DNA of 64,000 nucleotides from Mesotaenium endlicherianum (taxonomy: Eukaryota; Streptophyta; Zygnematophyceae; Zygnematales; Mesotaeniaceae), in assembly GCA_009602735.1 (NCBI GenBank), contig WELA01009032.1:382107-446106 (forward strand), read 5' to 3'. Below the pieces are notes generated by a model. It had not been told where the DNA came from, did no database searches, and was given only the letters and a program-made list of their open reading frames with translations. Made by a program: the position numbers and the translations under genes. Shown piece by piece: positions 1 to 10,273 of the stretch (within the stretch, counting starts at the first letter, position 1; each line of letters starts with the position of its first letter).

Positions 1-57
1 AAGCAGCAGAAGACCCCTTGGAGGCAGCCTGCAAGAACAAGAAAGAGGAAAAATTGA
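1..57 (+). CDS. Family B pol, extreme C-terminal end (partial)
   Basis: The reading frame is open from the first base and stops at TGA 55-57. The 18 residues are Lys/Arg-rich and end in RKRKN. The same tail follows the chromodomain in B1 (minus strand, ending at 11020), so this is the C-terminal tail of the integrase-chromodomain end of pol. A basic tail after the chromodomain could bind nucleic acid or help nuclear entry, but that is inference. Confidence 0.75.
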   Translation, partial: KQQKTPWRQPARTRKRKN

Positions 58-826
58 CATTAGACACTCTTCTCTTCTCGCAGTTTCTGGACAGAAAACT
101 AAAACTGCTACTGGTAATAGGTCTCTGCATAATAAATTCTGAAAATTTACCTGGCTGTAGTCCATGAGTAGCCGGTCATTTAGAGTCCAAGTTTGCTCAA
201 TTTGGAGCACTGGTGAGAGAGATATGATGCTCTAAGTAGAAGGGGGTCAGGCTGCTGGCATTGTTAGGACAGAATATGCCTTCTGACATTGTGCCTTCCC
301 CTGAACTTGGAATGCTCTGAAACTCAAGACTCTGGTAGAACATCTTACAGCGCCCAGTTTGAGACTTAGTTTGCAGAATTTGGAGAAGTATAGAAGGACT
401 TATGATTTTCAGAAGTTTCTGCACAGATTTGGAGGAGTGCCTACTCTCTCAGCTCTCAACGACACTCCAGAAATGAGAATGCTCTCAAATTTGGTGACCC
501 GGTAGAGTTCTCCGACGCGGTCCGTCTGGCACTCGAATTTTCAGATTTGGAGCAGTTCTGTGGCCGCTATGAATTTTTGAGTTCGTGGCAGATTCTGGGC
601 CAACTTGTACAATTTTCTTTATCATTAAGGAGTAGGCTAGCCAATAAGGTCACACCACCTACGACCTTGCCTAGTCTACCTTACATGTGTAGCACCTGAC
701 TTGGCGCCTTTGACTAGTCCTCTTCACATGTGTGGCATCTGACTTGAAACTGTTGACTAGTTTGCTCCACATGTGTAAGACCTGACTTGACGCGCCGAGA
801 CGTCGCTTTTTCTATCGGGGGGGTGA
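58..826 (+). other. Family B 3' untranslated region with three 43-bp repeats
   Basis: There is no sense ORF between the pol stop and the LTR. The segment is shared with B1 (10264-11019, inverted) and B2 (25653-26448, inverted). Just before the polypurine tract lie three direct repeats of exactly 43 bp, at 671-713, 714-756 and 757-799. Each has CTAGT, then ACATGTGT and CTGACTTG. Retention in three separate copies suggests a role in 3' end formation, packaging or plus-strand priming, but none is shown. Confidence 0.7.
817..826 (+). other. Polypurine tract of B3
   Basis: GGGGGGGTGA lies directly against the 3' LTR start TGTAGTGA. The same G-run is found at the equivalent place in B1 and B2. In LTR elements this tract primes plus-strand DNA synthesis. 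Confidence 0.85.
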
Positions 827-1329
827 TGTAGTGATTTGAGTTATTATATATTAGTTTGCATATATTTTAATGTTTTCAAATATATTTGGAGTAGTATTGT
901 GTGGAGTCAAGTGTGAATAGGTACTCTAGTAACTTGGTTCATGTCCTTTGAACCTTCCAAGGCATTTTCGAAGTTAGAGGAAAGACCTAGAAGAACTCCA
1001 TGTGGCAAAAGTCAGATGTGCCATTTTTAGGTCAAAAGGACATGTGTACATTATTCTAGAAAGAGGTGGCAAGTTTTGGGATGTGTTGGGTGCCAACACA
1101 TCAACATACACCTTCCTAGAAATTACTTATGTAGCAAGTATATAAACAAGAGCTAGAACATAGAAAGACATTGGAGAATCACTCTTGTACTTGCCAAAAT
1201 CCAGAAATATATTAACTTTCAAGAAGCCATCTCTCTTTCAAGAAGCTACCACTTGTGTTCAAAGATCCTTGTCTTGAATAGATAAAGTATTCTGTTTTAC
1301 TAAGTACTTTATCTATCTGTTTCACTACA
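827..1329 (+). repeat. B3 3' LTR (family B, sense)
   Basis: This 503-bp LTR begins TGTAGTGA and ends TCACTACA, a perfect 8-bp terminal inverted repeat. It matches the other family B LTRs at 9766, 13034, 16392 and 31261. It carries a 10-bp dyad at 1080-1102 and a TATA box at 1139-1146. Confidence 0.93.
1080..1146 (+). promoter_or_regulatory. Family B LTR promoter: 10-bp dyad and TATA box
   Basis: GATGTGTTGG and CCAACACATC form a perfect inverted repeat around a 3-nt centre (1080-1102). TATATAAA follows at 1139-1146, 36 bp downstream. Both are present in the other family B LTRs with at most one or two changes. The arrangement fits a U3 promoter with transcription starting a few tens of bases after the TATA box. 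The dyad could bind a dimeric factor or fold in RNA. Confidence 0.6.
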
Positions 1330-1874
1330 CTAGGTATTGGCACACCTTCAGATTTATTCATCAGGGCCAGTGCCTTGGCCTCCCGGAAAGTATATCCTAC
1401 CATCCTGGCATAGTCATGGTACAGTAGGAGCCCTATGCTGACCTCTATGTACTTGCCAAAGTTTGGGGATGTCTCCCCCTCCCGCTGAAGTATGTCCCTT
1501 TGTGACTCACTTCGGCTTCTCTGGGCATACTTGAAGACTTCCTCCAAAAGATCAAAGCCCTTGCCCATCACCGTGTACCGATAGCTTTTGATCCTCCTCT
1601 GTTCTTCCTCAGCTTGCTGCTTTCGCCTCTTCTCAGCTTGCCTGTCTTCTTCTGCCTTCTTGACTTCCTCTGCAGCTTTTTGGTCCTGCTCGTCCTGCCT
1701 CAGCCTGGCTTGTTCTTCCTCATCCTTCTTCTTCTGGCCCTCACGCTGCAGTCGGAGTCGCTCTGATTTTTGAGAAGATATGGAGGAGGATTCGATGTCG
1801 CCGTGGAATTTCTTGTACTCCGTCTGTGCCTCGTTCGCTCTTCTTTTTCTCTTGAGTTCAAACTTCTGGGTCAT
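1330..1874 (-). pseudogene. Family A ORF2 (env-position ORF) of A2, truncated
   Basis: The start ATG is 1874-1872, directly after an AG|GATG splice-acceptor-like site. About 180 codons remain before B3 cuts the gene. The N-terminal ~110 residues are Lys/Glu/Arg/Gln-rich and predicted coiled coil. A globular part follows with SYRYTV, LQREG, YIE and DYARMVGYT, which align with the other ORF2 copies although the sequence between is strongly diverged. There is no signal peptide or membrane segment, so it is not a typical envelope protein. The function is unknown. Keeping the same motifs in such a divergent copy suggests past selection on the protein. Confidence 0.8.
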
Positions 1875-1875
1875 C

Positions 1876-1906
1876 CTGCTCATACATAACACAAATGGAG
1901 TTAGTG
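1876..1906 (-). promoter_or_regulatory. Candidate branch point and 3' splice acceptor of A2 ORF2
   Basis: Read on the minus strand, CACTAAC (1906-1900) has its branch A at 1901, 25 nt before the G of a CAG that touches GATG. The first ATG of ORF2 is inside GATG. The same arrangement occurs in all five family A copies. Confidence 0.6.
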
Positions 1907-2287
1907 AAGTCGTAATATTGTGCACAAGCATTGAGTACTTTGACAGGTAAGAGCGTGGTTCTGAGAGTAATCGGGTATGCAATACCTGGTGTAAGTAAAC
2001 GGAAAGTGGGAGAGTGCTTGAGGGAGAAGTGAGTGTGAGCGCTGTTGAGTGTGGAGAATGGTTATGTGTAAACAATCGATTGGTTCCCGAGATGTTATCC
2101 CACTCCCTCCAACTTAATGCTTAAGGTGGGCTGCTTGCTACAATTGTCACTTACTGTCACCTACTGTCACATTCTGTCACTAACTATCACTTTCGCGCAC
2201 ATTTCTCCTCCAACTTAAATGAAGACAGGACCTCCTGTCACCTTCCCATGTCAATAGAAATGACAGTTAAGGAAGGGTCCCAGCCTC
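1907..2287 (-). other. A2 pol-ORF2 spacer with PPT-like motifs and 10-bp TGTCAC array
   Basis: No coding sequence is seen. Two PPT-like motifs read TTAAGTTGGAGG on the minus strand (2101-2117 and 2205-2220). The first is almost the same as the real family A polypurine tract. Between them lie five units of exactly 10 bp, 2141-2190, each ending GTCAC or ATCAC on the plus strand. Confidence 0.6.
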
Positions 2288-5200
2288 TCAAAGGTGGAAG
2301 CATTTCAATGCCCCTTTGGCATTGGTTAAATGGTCCTTAAATTCCCAGGTCTCCCCAGAGGCATCGTAACCCTTCCATCTGACCAGATATTTCATAACAT
2401 ATTTAGATGATCCACGGACAGAGCGAGCTTCTAAAATCTCATCCACTTCATATTCCTCAGGATCACCATCCCGGACTGCGGGGACTGGTCCCAGTTGGAC
2501 AGGTAATCGACCTGTGAACAATGTATCACCCTTGATGTATGGTTCTAAGAAGGAGACATTAAATACTGGGTGACCCTTGTATTCCGCTGACATATTCAAT
2601 TTGTAAGCATTCTGACCGACACGACGCACCACTGAATATGGACCGACCCAGATCGAACCGAGCTTTTTCTTGACCACACCAGGCAGGTACAGGTGTTGAG
2701 AATGCAGTTTGACCACATTGCCCTTAGAAAATGTCAGCTCTCGACGCTGTTGATTAGCATATTTTTGTTAATTTTCTTGGGCATGGTGCAGATTCTGTTT
2801 GACTTCTGACAGGGTGTCAGCAAACTCCTGGGATAACTGGAGAGACACCGAGTTGTCAATTCCCTCAGGATGAGTTGAAACTCCCATAGCACAACTAAAG
2901 GAGACTTGGGAACTCTACTCAGACCGAGTTCAAAAGAAGTCTTTTCTGTTGACGCATGCACCGCACTGTTGACCGCATATTGAATTTGAGGCAACGGATC
3001 ATCCCAATTATCTTATTTTTGGTTAATACATGCTCTCAGCACCTCTTGCAACACTCAATTAGTTCTCTCAATCTGCCCATCAGTCTGAGGTGGTTTGCAC
3101 TGTGCTGAGCAGCTGTTTGACTCCCATTAGTCCCTTTAAAGCTCTCCCGAACTTAGAGGTGAATTTTGAGTTTCTGTCTGATACAATATTAGAGGGTAGT
3201 CCATGTTGGCATACTACATGGTTGTAGAACTGTCTCGAACTTTCGAGTGCAGTCACCTTGACAATGGTGGGGATGAAAATGACCATCTTTGTGAATTTAT
3301 CCACTACTACCAGGATAGAATCATGCCCATTGGGAGTTCTTGGTAGTGTTACCACCCAGTCCATGGATATTTTTTCCCATCGTCCAGCTGGGATGAGTAG
3401 TGGTTGTGATAGCCTCCCGGGTGGTGTGTGTCTAGACTAATTTTTCTGACACTGATCACAGGACTTAACATAATGTAAAACTATCCGAGGCAACCTTACC
3501 CAGTGGTAATGTTTTGCCAGTTTGCCAACAGTTTTGGCCTGCCCCAAATGTCCACCCAGTAAATTGTCATGTGCTTGACTCAGTGAGAGTGACCTTATTT
3601 CCAAGGTATTAGGAATGACCAGCTTCAGCCTGCCTGAAGTCGTTTCAGTTACCCAGACCCCTCCCTTTAGCTTATACCCGAGTGCAGTAACAGGACACAC
3701 ACCATCAGTGGGGCTGGGCTCAAATGTTGGGTCGAGAAAGTAGGCTTTCCTAAGTTGTTCCAGAAATTAAGGACTTTTTGACCTTCAGTGAAGTGAGTGC
3801 ACAAAGAACTTTATTTAGAGCATGCTGAATGAAGTTCCTATCTTGCAAGTCAGGCCTTTTAGAGGGTGCGTCAACAGGATTCAATTTCCCTGATTTGTAG
3901 TCGATGTGGACTTGGAACTGCTCCAGCATCTGGCTCCAGCGGTTCCTCCTCCTCCACAGCTTGGAATTCTTCAGAAAGTGAGTCAGAGCTAGTTAATTTG
4001 TAATCACCTTAAAAGCATTACCATGTAAGTGTGCTCTCCACCGTTTGAGCACATGAATGATCGCCAACGTCTCTTTTATCATGCACAAAAACATTAATCT
4101 TAGCTGGATTGAATTTCATTGACTAATACAGCACGGGGTGCTATTCCTGCTTTACCATCCTTTGTGATTTTTGTCAGCAAGTTAAAACAAAATAGCACCC
4201 ATGGCAAAGTCAGAAGCATCAGTAATCACCTGCACGGGTTTGCTGGGGTCATACACAGCTAGGTCTGGGGCAGAACAGAGAGCATCTTTGAAGGTCTAGA
4301 AGGCAGCTTGCTGCTCTTCCCCCCACACATACCCTATGATCTTAATAAGGTCAGTCTATTTATTGGCCGTTGCAAAACAATTCTCAATAAAATCTCCTAA
4401 AGTAGTTAGCCAACTCGAGGAAGGATCTAACTTCCGAGACAGACTGTGGTACTGGCCAGTTCCTTATGGTCTGGACTTTTTTAGGATCCACACTGATGCC
4501 TTCCTGACTAACAACGTGTTCTACGAATTCAATACTCTCCTTAAAGAAATCACACTTACTCATTTTAGCATATAACAGATTTTTTCTTAGAGTGTTCAAT
4601 ACTGTCTTTTAGTGCTCAGCATGCTCAGCTGCATTTTTAGAAAAAATCAAAATATCATTCAAAAAGACTTGCACAAACTTATCAAGTAAGGCTTGAAATG
4701 TCATTCATAGCACCCATAAAGGTTGCAGGAGCATTAGTGAGTTTAAATGGCATCACATTAAACTCATTGTGTGCACAACGTGTGCGGAATGCAGTCTTGT
4801 GTTCATCTCCCTCAGCAACTCTGATTTGATGATAACCACTCTTGAGATCTATCTTACTGGACACTTTAGCACCAGACACGGTATCAAGCAAGTCCTCGAT
4901 GCTGGATAAAGCATACTTGTTCTTTATTGAAATCTTGGTAAGAGCTTTGTAATTCACACACATTCGCATACTGCCATCCTTCTTCTTAACAAATAAAATG
5001 GGGGTGCCATAAGGTGATTTGTTGGGAGAAATATAACCATTTTCCTCCAGCTCTGCAATCTGTGTTTTTTACTCTTCACTCTTCACATAAGACAAGCCAA
5101 ATGTGTGTTGCCAAGGTGGCTGACTCCCAGGTAATAAATCAATCTTATGATCAATTTCCCTCTTAGGGGGCAATCTTGGAGGCATGTTACAAACATCACT

Positions 5201-6083
5201 ATGGTGAGCTACAATTCTTGCAGCAGTAGGGTGCTCCGGAGGGCTCATCTTTTTCCCTACCAATTCTTCAGATTGAGGAAATACCTATTTTAGCAGCAGA
5301 CAGAACATTCTGTCTTCCTTCTGGTTCCAACTTTTGATGAGCTCCATTGACTTCAGCAATTTGCATCCTCCTGGAAGCCTCTTCTTTTCCTTCATTTGCC
5401 ATCCATACAGGACAAGAGGAAGAGCACTGGTGGGTGCCAAGTTAGTCTGCCCATCAATGGCTCCTCTCACTTTAACTGTACCTCTGCTCGAACACACTTC
5501 AGCTTGATGTCTATTGAGCCAGGACTTTCCGAACACAAAATCATAAAAGCCAGTGTTGAGTACCTCAAATGTAAGCATTTCAGTTAGACTTGCAATACCA
5601 GTACCTAACTGGACCTCAATAGGCTTGGATATAACTCCTCCCAAAATACTTGAGGCATCTCCAAGAAATATTTTTCTACTCCTTTGGGTGACAATAGGCA
5701 GCCTTAGCCGCTTAACTAAGTCCTTATGGGTAAAAGTATGTGACGCCCCTCCGTCAACAAATGCCCTTACCTTCCTTCCAGCAATCATACAATGCAGTAG
5801 GATAAGGGAGACTAACTTCTCCTAACTTTCGCATTGTTCTCCTGACTTAGCAAAAAAATGTTGGACATCAGTTGGAACAAGACCATCCAAAGTGTGCACT
5901 CTCTGAAAATCTATATTGTTAATGGTTTTCTTTATCTGTTTGTCAAGCATAGTGACATGGTGCATAGTGAACCTAGTTCAGCGGGACCCATAATACCTGC
6001 TACGCGGGCAGCTAGCGACGACTCACTATCTCTAGCATCCTCACAGTCAGTAGACTGAATTACTGTCTATTGTTATCTTTGAA
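2288..6083 (-). pseudogene. Family A pol of A2 (PR-RT-RH-IN-chromodomain), degenerate
   Basis: Domains follow in the usual Ty3/gypsy order. The protease has DGGASHTF (5788-5285). The RT has [12 protein letters not shown] (4969-4682), but its YxDD-type box reads FLNDILIF (near 4655-4671), so one catalytic Asp is lost. RNase H (about 4340-3900) is badly decayed. The integrase has an HHCC segment (3640-3437) and a core with MDWVVTLP and IERTN (3364-3080). The chromodomain reads YLVRWKGYDASGETWEF before the stop at 2288. Many stops and frameshifts separate these pieces. The chromodomain class normally directs insertion to heterochromatin, which fits the nesting seen here. Confidence 0.88.
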
Positions 6084-7498
6084 AGGCTGATCCTTTCTCT
6101 TGACCTTTGAGAGGTGCTTTCTAGGACACTGCTCTCTGTAGTGGCCCAACTCCTGGCAATGGAAGCGAATAGATTTTGCTAAGGATGGTCTCGGCTTAGT
6201 CCTACCATCACCTCTTCCATAGCCACTTCAAGAGTATCCACCTCTCCCTCTAAATTGTATAGCATTATACTCATACTCATCATCCCGATTATCCTCAGCC
6301 TAAACTCCTTCAATTGCATTATAGGAACCATGTGGCTCTTTCACAATCTTCGACACCAAAGCATTACTCTGGCGCTTGAGATTGAACTGCTGCTAATCCC
6401 AGGCATCAGCATCTTGGATCAAGTCAGCTACTTTCTCATATTTCTTTTCAACAAAATGATTTGAGACCTCGGACTTCAAGCCAAACTTGAAGTATGCTAT
6501 CCTATATCGCTTTGGCAATTCTGGCTGCTTCATCTTGTTCTCCTGGAACTTCTGGGTAAATTCAGCAACTGAAGTGGTCTGCTTCAGTGTTAAGGAGATC
6601 CTTGCATAGATAGCTTTCTCCTACTGGTTGATAACATCAAATCTCTCATGCAGCTTCTCGACAAACTCTACCCAAGTAGGGTCATCAAGTTGTTGAGCCT
6701 TTTGCTCTCCTTTCCAACACAGCCACCAGTCTGCTGCACTGCCTTTCAGCAGAGCACCAATGTGCCTGACTTTCTTGTAGTCCTGCAATTCTGGGTAGTT
6801 CTCCAGCCATTGCTCAACATCAGCAAGAAACTTGATCAGGTAGTAATTTTTGTTTCCCACAGGGTCATAGTCCTGAGGAGGTTTTGTCTTAGGCTTACTA
6901 GGCCCTCTGCCACCACCACCGGTGGTTTAAGATCCCAGTTGGTCTCTGTCACGCAGGAATGCCATCATGATACTTTTGTCCCCTTGTTGGGACTGATATA
7001 TGCTCGTCATTTGCAATTGCATTTGCACAAATAGTGCTCCCAGATCTATAGCTTGAGATGGTAGGCTGCAACAGGATCAACATTAGCTCAATCAATAGCA
7101 GCTTCGGCATTCCCGATTGCTGTCGCTCCGGTTATGCGTGTTGCACTCAGTTGTCTTTGAATCTGAGGAAGAGGTATAACGGTAGGCTCATCAGGAGGTT
7201 GGTTTCGAAGACTAGCCCTTTTTGCCATCGTCTCTTCCACCGTTCTTTTATTAGGGGCCCTCCTGTTTTCTGCCTCTTTTACCTCCTTGGCTAAACGCTC
7301 ATTCGCACCAAGCTAAGCTGCTACCACAGCAAGAGCTGCTGCCTCCTCTGCAGCTTTTCTGGCTCCTGCATCATGCAGCATTTCTAAGTAGGTACGGGGT
7401 CCAAAGACGCCGCTTTCGTCCTGCCCTTCCTTAATGTTATCATTGTTCTCACCCTCCATTTAACAAGAGTTGCTAGCTTGAGACCTACTCCTTACCAT
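6060..7498 (-). pseudogene. Family A gag of A2, degenerate
   Basis: The start ATG (7498-7496) opens MVR, as in A5 and A6. An Ala/Glu-rich N-terminus is followed by the capsid-like stretch with LENYPELQDYKKVRH and AADWWLCWKGE (6860-6621), then an Arg/Gly-rich tract and a zinc knuckle near 6180-6130. The knuckle reads FHCQELGHYREQC, with its first Cys replaced by Arg, so zinc binding is doubtful. Gag ends at TAA 6062-6060, the same place as in A1 and A3. Internal stops make it non-functional. Confidence 0.85.
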
Positions 7499-7519
7499 AC
7501 AAGACGACTGTGATAACCA

Positions 7520-7531
7520 GCTGCGATACCA
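7520..7531 (-). other. Primer binding site of A2
   Basis: The minus strand reads TGGTATCGCAGC one base inside the 5' LTR edge. This is one change from TGGTATCGGAGC in A3 and B1. It is complementary to a tRNA 3' end of initiator-Met type. Confidence 0.8.
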
Positions 7532-7532
7532 C

Positions 7533-8083
7533 TGCAATGAATCAAGTTACCAATAGGCGATTAGCAATTAATAGAAGATCTTTATATCAGCAAGTAATCT
7601 TTATGGAATATTGTAACTTGTTTAACAGCCAGGGACAATACACTAGCAATAAGCAATACTCATAAGTCAAAGTCAAATGCAAGTAAACAAGCTTCAATCG
7701 TACACAAGCAAGGTTAAAAGACAGTTTGCATCAATGGCTTCTCGTCATGGATTCAAATATATCTCAGTAAGCTATACAAGGGAGCTGGCCTCGTTTTCGA
7801 TTGTCGAACTCGAGAGCAATATCTAGCATATGTACATGAAGTGAGTTTGCTGTTCAACGGCAAGAGCGATGGCACCGCCTGCCCGGGAATTAACCACGTT
7901 GGTAGGACCTCGGCTAACCAAATCCACAAACATCTCACATCATTCCAAATCGCCATCCACCCAAGGGGTGTCATCTGGCCACTCATCTAGCACACCACAC
8001 TTAGATGCATAACTAGGCAGTTTGTGCTACCGAGTACGGCAGTCAGCTGACTGTTTAAAAATGTGTCAGCAAGCTGACCTAAG
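7533..8083 (-). repeat. A2 5' LTR, proximal part
   Basis: The plus strand starts TGCAATGAATC and follows other family A LTRs in reverse. It includes the conserved block with TAACCACGTTGG near 7880-7910. It is cut at 8083 by B2. Together with 31762-31933 it gives about 720 bp, the normal family A LTR length. Confidence 0.9.
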
Positions 8084-8252
8084 TGTAGTGAAACAGATAG
8101 ATAAAGTACATAGTAAAATACAATACTTTATCTATTCAAGACAAGGATCTTTGAACACAAGAGGTAGCTTCTTGAAAGAGAGATGGCTTCTTGAAAGTTA
8201 GTATATTTCTGGAATTTGGCAAGTCCAAGAGTGATTTTCGAATGTCTTTCTA
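8084..8252 (-). repeat. B2 3' LTR, left part
   Basis: It starts TGTAGTGAAACAG and matches the first 169 bp of the other minus-oriented family B LTRs. It stops at the TTCTA target site of A1 (8248-8252). Confidence 0.92.
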
Positions 8253-9000
8253 TGTAATGAATCAGTATATTAGTAGATATAATGTTCATTCAAATATAAT
8301 AATTATTTAAGTTCAGCTTACTGAACTTCATGTAGTATTGAGTCTGCTGGACTTTATATTATTATCAGTTTAACGACTCAGCCGGAAGCAGCAGGCTGAA
8401 GCCAACTTAAGTCAGCTTGCTGACACATACTTTGACAGCCAGCTGACTTCCGTACTCGGTAGCAGCGAACTGCCTAGATATGCATCTAAGTGTGGTATGC
8501 TAGATGAATGGCCAGATGACATCCCTATGATGGATGGCAATTCGGGATGATGGGAGATGGCGGTGGATTTGGTCAACCGAGGTCCTACCAACGTGGTTAA
8601 CTCCCGGGTAGGCGGTGCCATCGCACTGGCCGTTGAACAGTAAACTCATTCCATGTACATATGCTAGGCATTGCTCTCGAGTTCGGCATTCGGAAACGAG
8701 GCCAACTCTCTGGTACAGCTGATTGAGAGAGATCTGAATCCAAGGCGAGAAGCAATTGATACGCACTGTTTTCCAACCTTGCTTATGTATGAGTAAATTG
8801 ATTGCATTATTGATGCTAGTTTACTTGCATTTGACTTACGAGTATTCTTCACTGCTAGTGTGTTGTTCTTTGCTGTTGAATCAATAAACAAAAAATACCA
8901 TAAAGATTACTTGCTGATATAAAGATCATTATTAATTGTTAATCGCCTATTTGGTAAGTCGATTTCATTCTCTAATCTAGCTCTTTGTCGATTCATTTCA
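8253..9000 (+). repeat. A1 5' LTR
   Basis: It starts TGTAATGAATCAG and ends TTCATTTCA before the primer site. At 748 bp it is about 40 bp longer than the partner LTR. The surplus is at the 3' end: after GTCGATTTCA (to 8967) come 33 bp, part of which resembles the B2 sequence just right of A1 (25314 on), before a second TTCATTTCA. Confidence 0.9.
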
Positions 9001-9013
9001 CTAGTATCGGAGC
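9001..9013 (+). other. Primer binding site of A1
   Basis: TAGTATCGGAGC follows the LTR. It differs by one base from TGGTATCGGAGC in A3. Confidence 0.8.
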
Positions 9014-9765
9014 TGTTATCACAGTCTTCTTTGTATCGTAAGGACAAGCTCTCAAACTAGCAACTCCCGAGACATGGAGAACCAAGATAACAAGAATGTC
9101 AAAAATGAGGCGGAAATCCATGTAGCGGGAACCCGTACCTATTCTGAAGCAGTGGCAGATACTGCAGCTAGAGAGGCTGCAGATGAGGCAGCTGCTATTG
9201 CCGCAGTCGCAGCACAGCAAGCTCAGGAGGAGAGAGCCAGATTAGAAGCTGAACAAGTAGCAAGGGCCGCTGAAGATACAGAAAGGAGGGAAGGACAGCC
9301 AACTGGCGAGCGCACTGTCGAAGAACTTATGGCGTCAAGGGCCAATGTGCAGAACCCACCTCCTGCTATACAAATCAATGTACCCCTAGGTCAAATTTGT
9401 GACCGGCTGAATGCGGCAGAAATTGCTACTGCAGGAGCGAGAGGGACTATTGAGGACACTACTCAGCGAGTAGATGCCACTGCTGCTGCTGCATTTGCTA
9501 GACTCCCACCCCAGAGTGTAGACTTGGGAGCATTGTTCGTTCAAATGCAGTCGCAAATGGCGACCATGTATCAGTCCCAACAGGAGGACAAAAGAATCAT
9601 AATGTCTCTACTGCGGGACAGAGACCAACTGGGGTCTCAAGCCACTGGTGGTGGTGGCAGAGGGTCTAGTAAGCCCAAGCCGAAACCTCCCCACGACTAT
9701 GATTCTGAGGGAAACAAAAAATATTACCTGATCAAGTTCCTCGCGGATGTCAAGCAGTGGCTGGA
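9014..9765 (+). pseudogene. Family A gag of A1, N-terminal part
   Basis: The family start codon is changed from ATG to ATC (before GTAAGG, near 9036). The first usable Met is at 9074 and opens MENQDNKN. About 230 residues follow. An Ala/Glu/Gln-rich stretch (9150-9320) is likely coiled coil. A Gly-rich linker follows near 9645, then the start of the capsid-like domain (YYLIKFLADVKQWL), where B1 breaks the gene at 9765. It resumes at 16895. Confidence 0.88.
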
Positions 9766-10263
9766 TGTAGTGAAACAGATACATGAAGTACTTAGTGAAA
9801 TGTAATACTTTAATTATTCAAGACAAGGATCTCACAAGTGGTAGCTTCTTGAAAGACAGATGGCGTCTTGAAAGTTAATATATTTCTGGATTTTGGCAAG
9901 TACAAGAGTGATTCTGGAATGTCTTTCTATGTTCTAGCTCTTGTTTATATACTTGCTACATAAGTAATTTCTAGAAAGGTGTATGTTGATGTGTTGGCAC
10001 CCAACACATCCCAAAACTTGCCACCTCTTTCTAGAATAATGTACACATGTCCTTTTGACCTAAAAATGGCACATTTGACTTTTGCCACGTGGAGTTCTTC
10101 TAGGTCTTTCCTCTAACTTCAAAAATGCCTTAGAAGGTTCAAAGGACATGAACCAAGTCACTAGAGTACCTATTCACACTTTAATCCACACAATACTGCT
10201 CCAAATATATTTGAAAATATTAATATATATGCAAACTAATATATAATAACTCAAATCACTACA
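9766..10263 (-). repeat. B1 3' LTR
   Basis: 498 bp, TGTAGTGAAACAG to AATCACTACA. It is adjacent to the G-run polypurine tract (C-run on the plus strand). The dyad GATGTGTTGG/CCAACACATC is perfect near 9989-10011. Confidence 0.94.
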
Positions 10264-10273
10264 TCACCCCCCC
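10264..10273 (-). other. Polypurine tract of B1
   Basis: The minus strand reads GGGGGGGTGA against the 3' LTR. It is identical to B3 and B2. Confidence 0.85.

Larger units (their letters stand above)
1..1329 (+). mobile_element. Family B Ty3/gypsy element B3, 3' end only
   Basis: This is the right end of a family B chromovirus whose left part lies outside the window. It holds the last codons of pol, a long 3' untranslated region, a G-run polypurine tract and the complete 3' LTR. It is identified by near-identity to the same parts of B1 and B2 in this window. Its right border at 1329 interrupts ORF2 of element A2, so B3 inserted after A2 was in place. The left target-site copy cannot be seen. 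Confidence 0.9.
1330..8083 (-). mobile_element. Family A Ty3/gypsy element A2 (main segment)
   Basis: On the minus strand the order is 5' LTR, primer site, gag, pol with protease, RT, RNase H, integrase and chromodomain, then ORF2. ORF2 is cut at 1329 by B3, so the 3' LTR is outside the window. The 5' LTR is cut at 8083 by B2 and resumes at 31762-31933. A2 is the oldest layer of the left nest and the most diverged family A copy. It has stops throughout and an Asp-to-Asn change in the RT catalytic pair. Confidence 0.9.
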
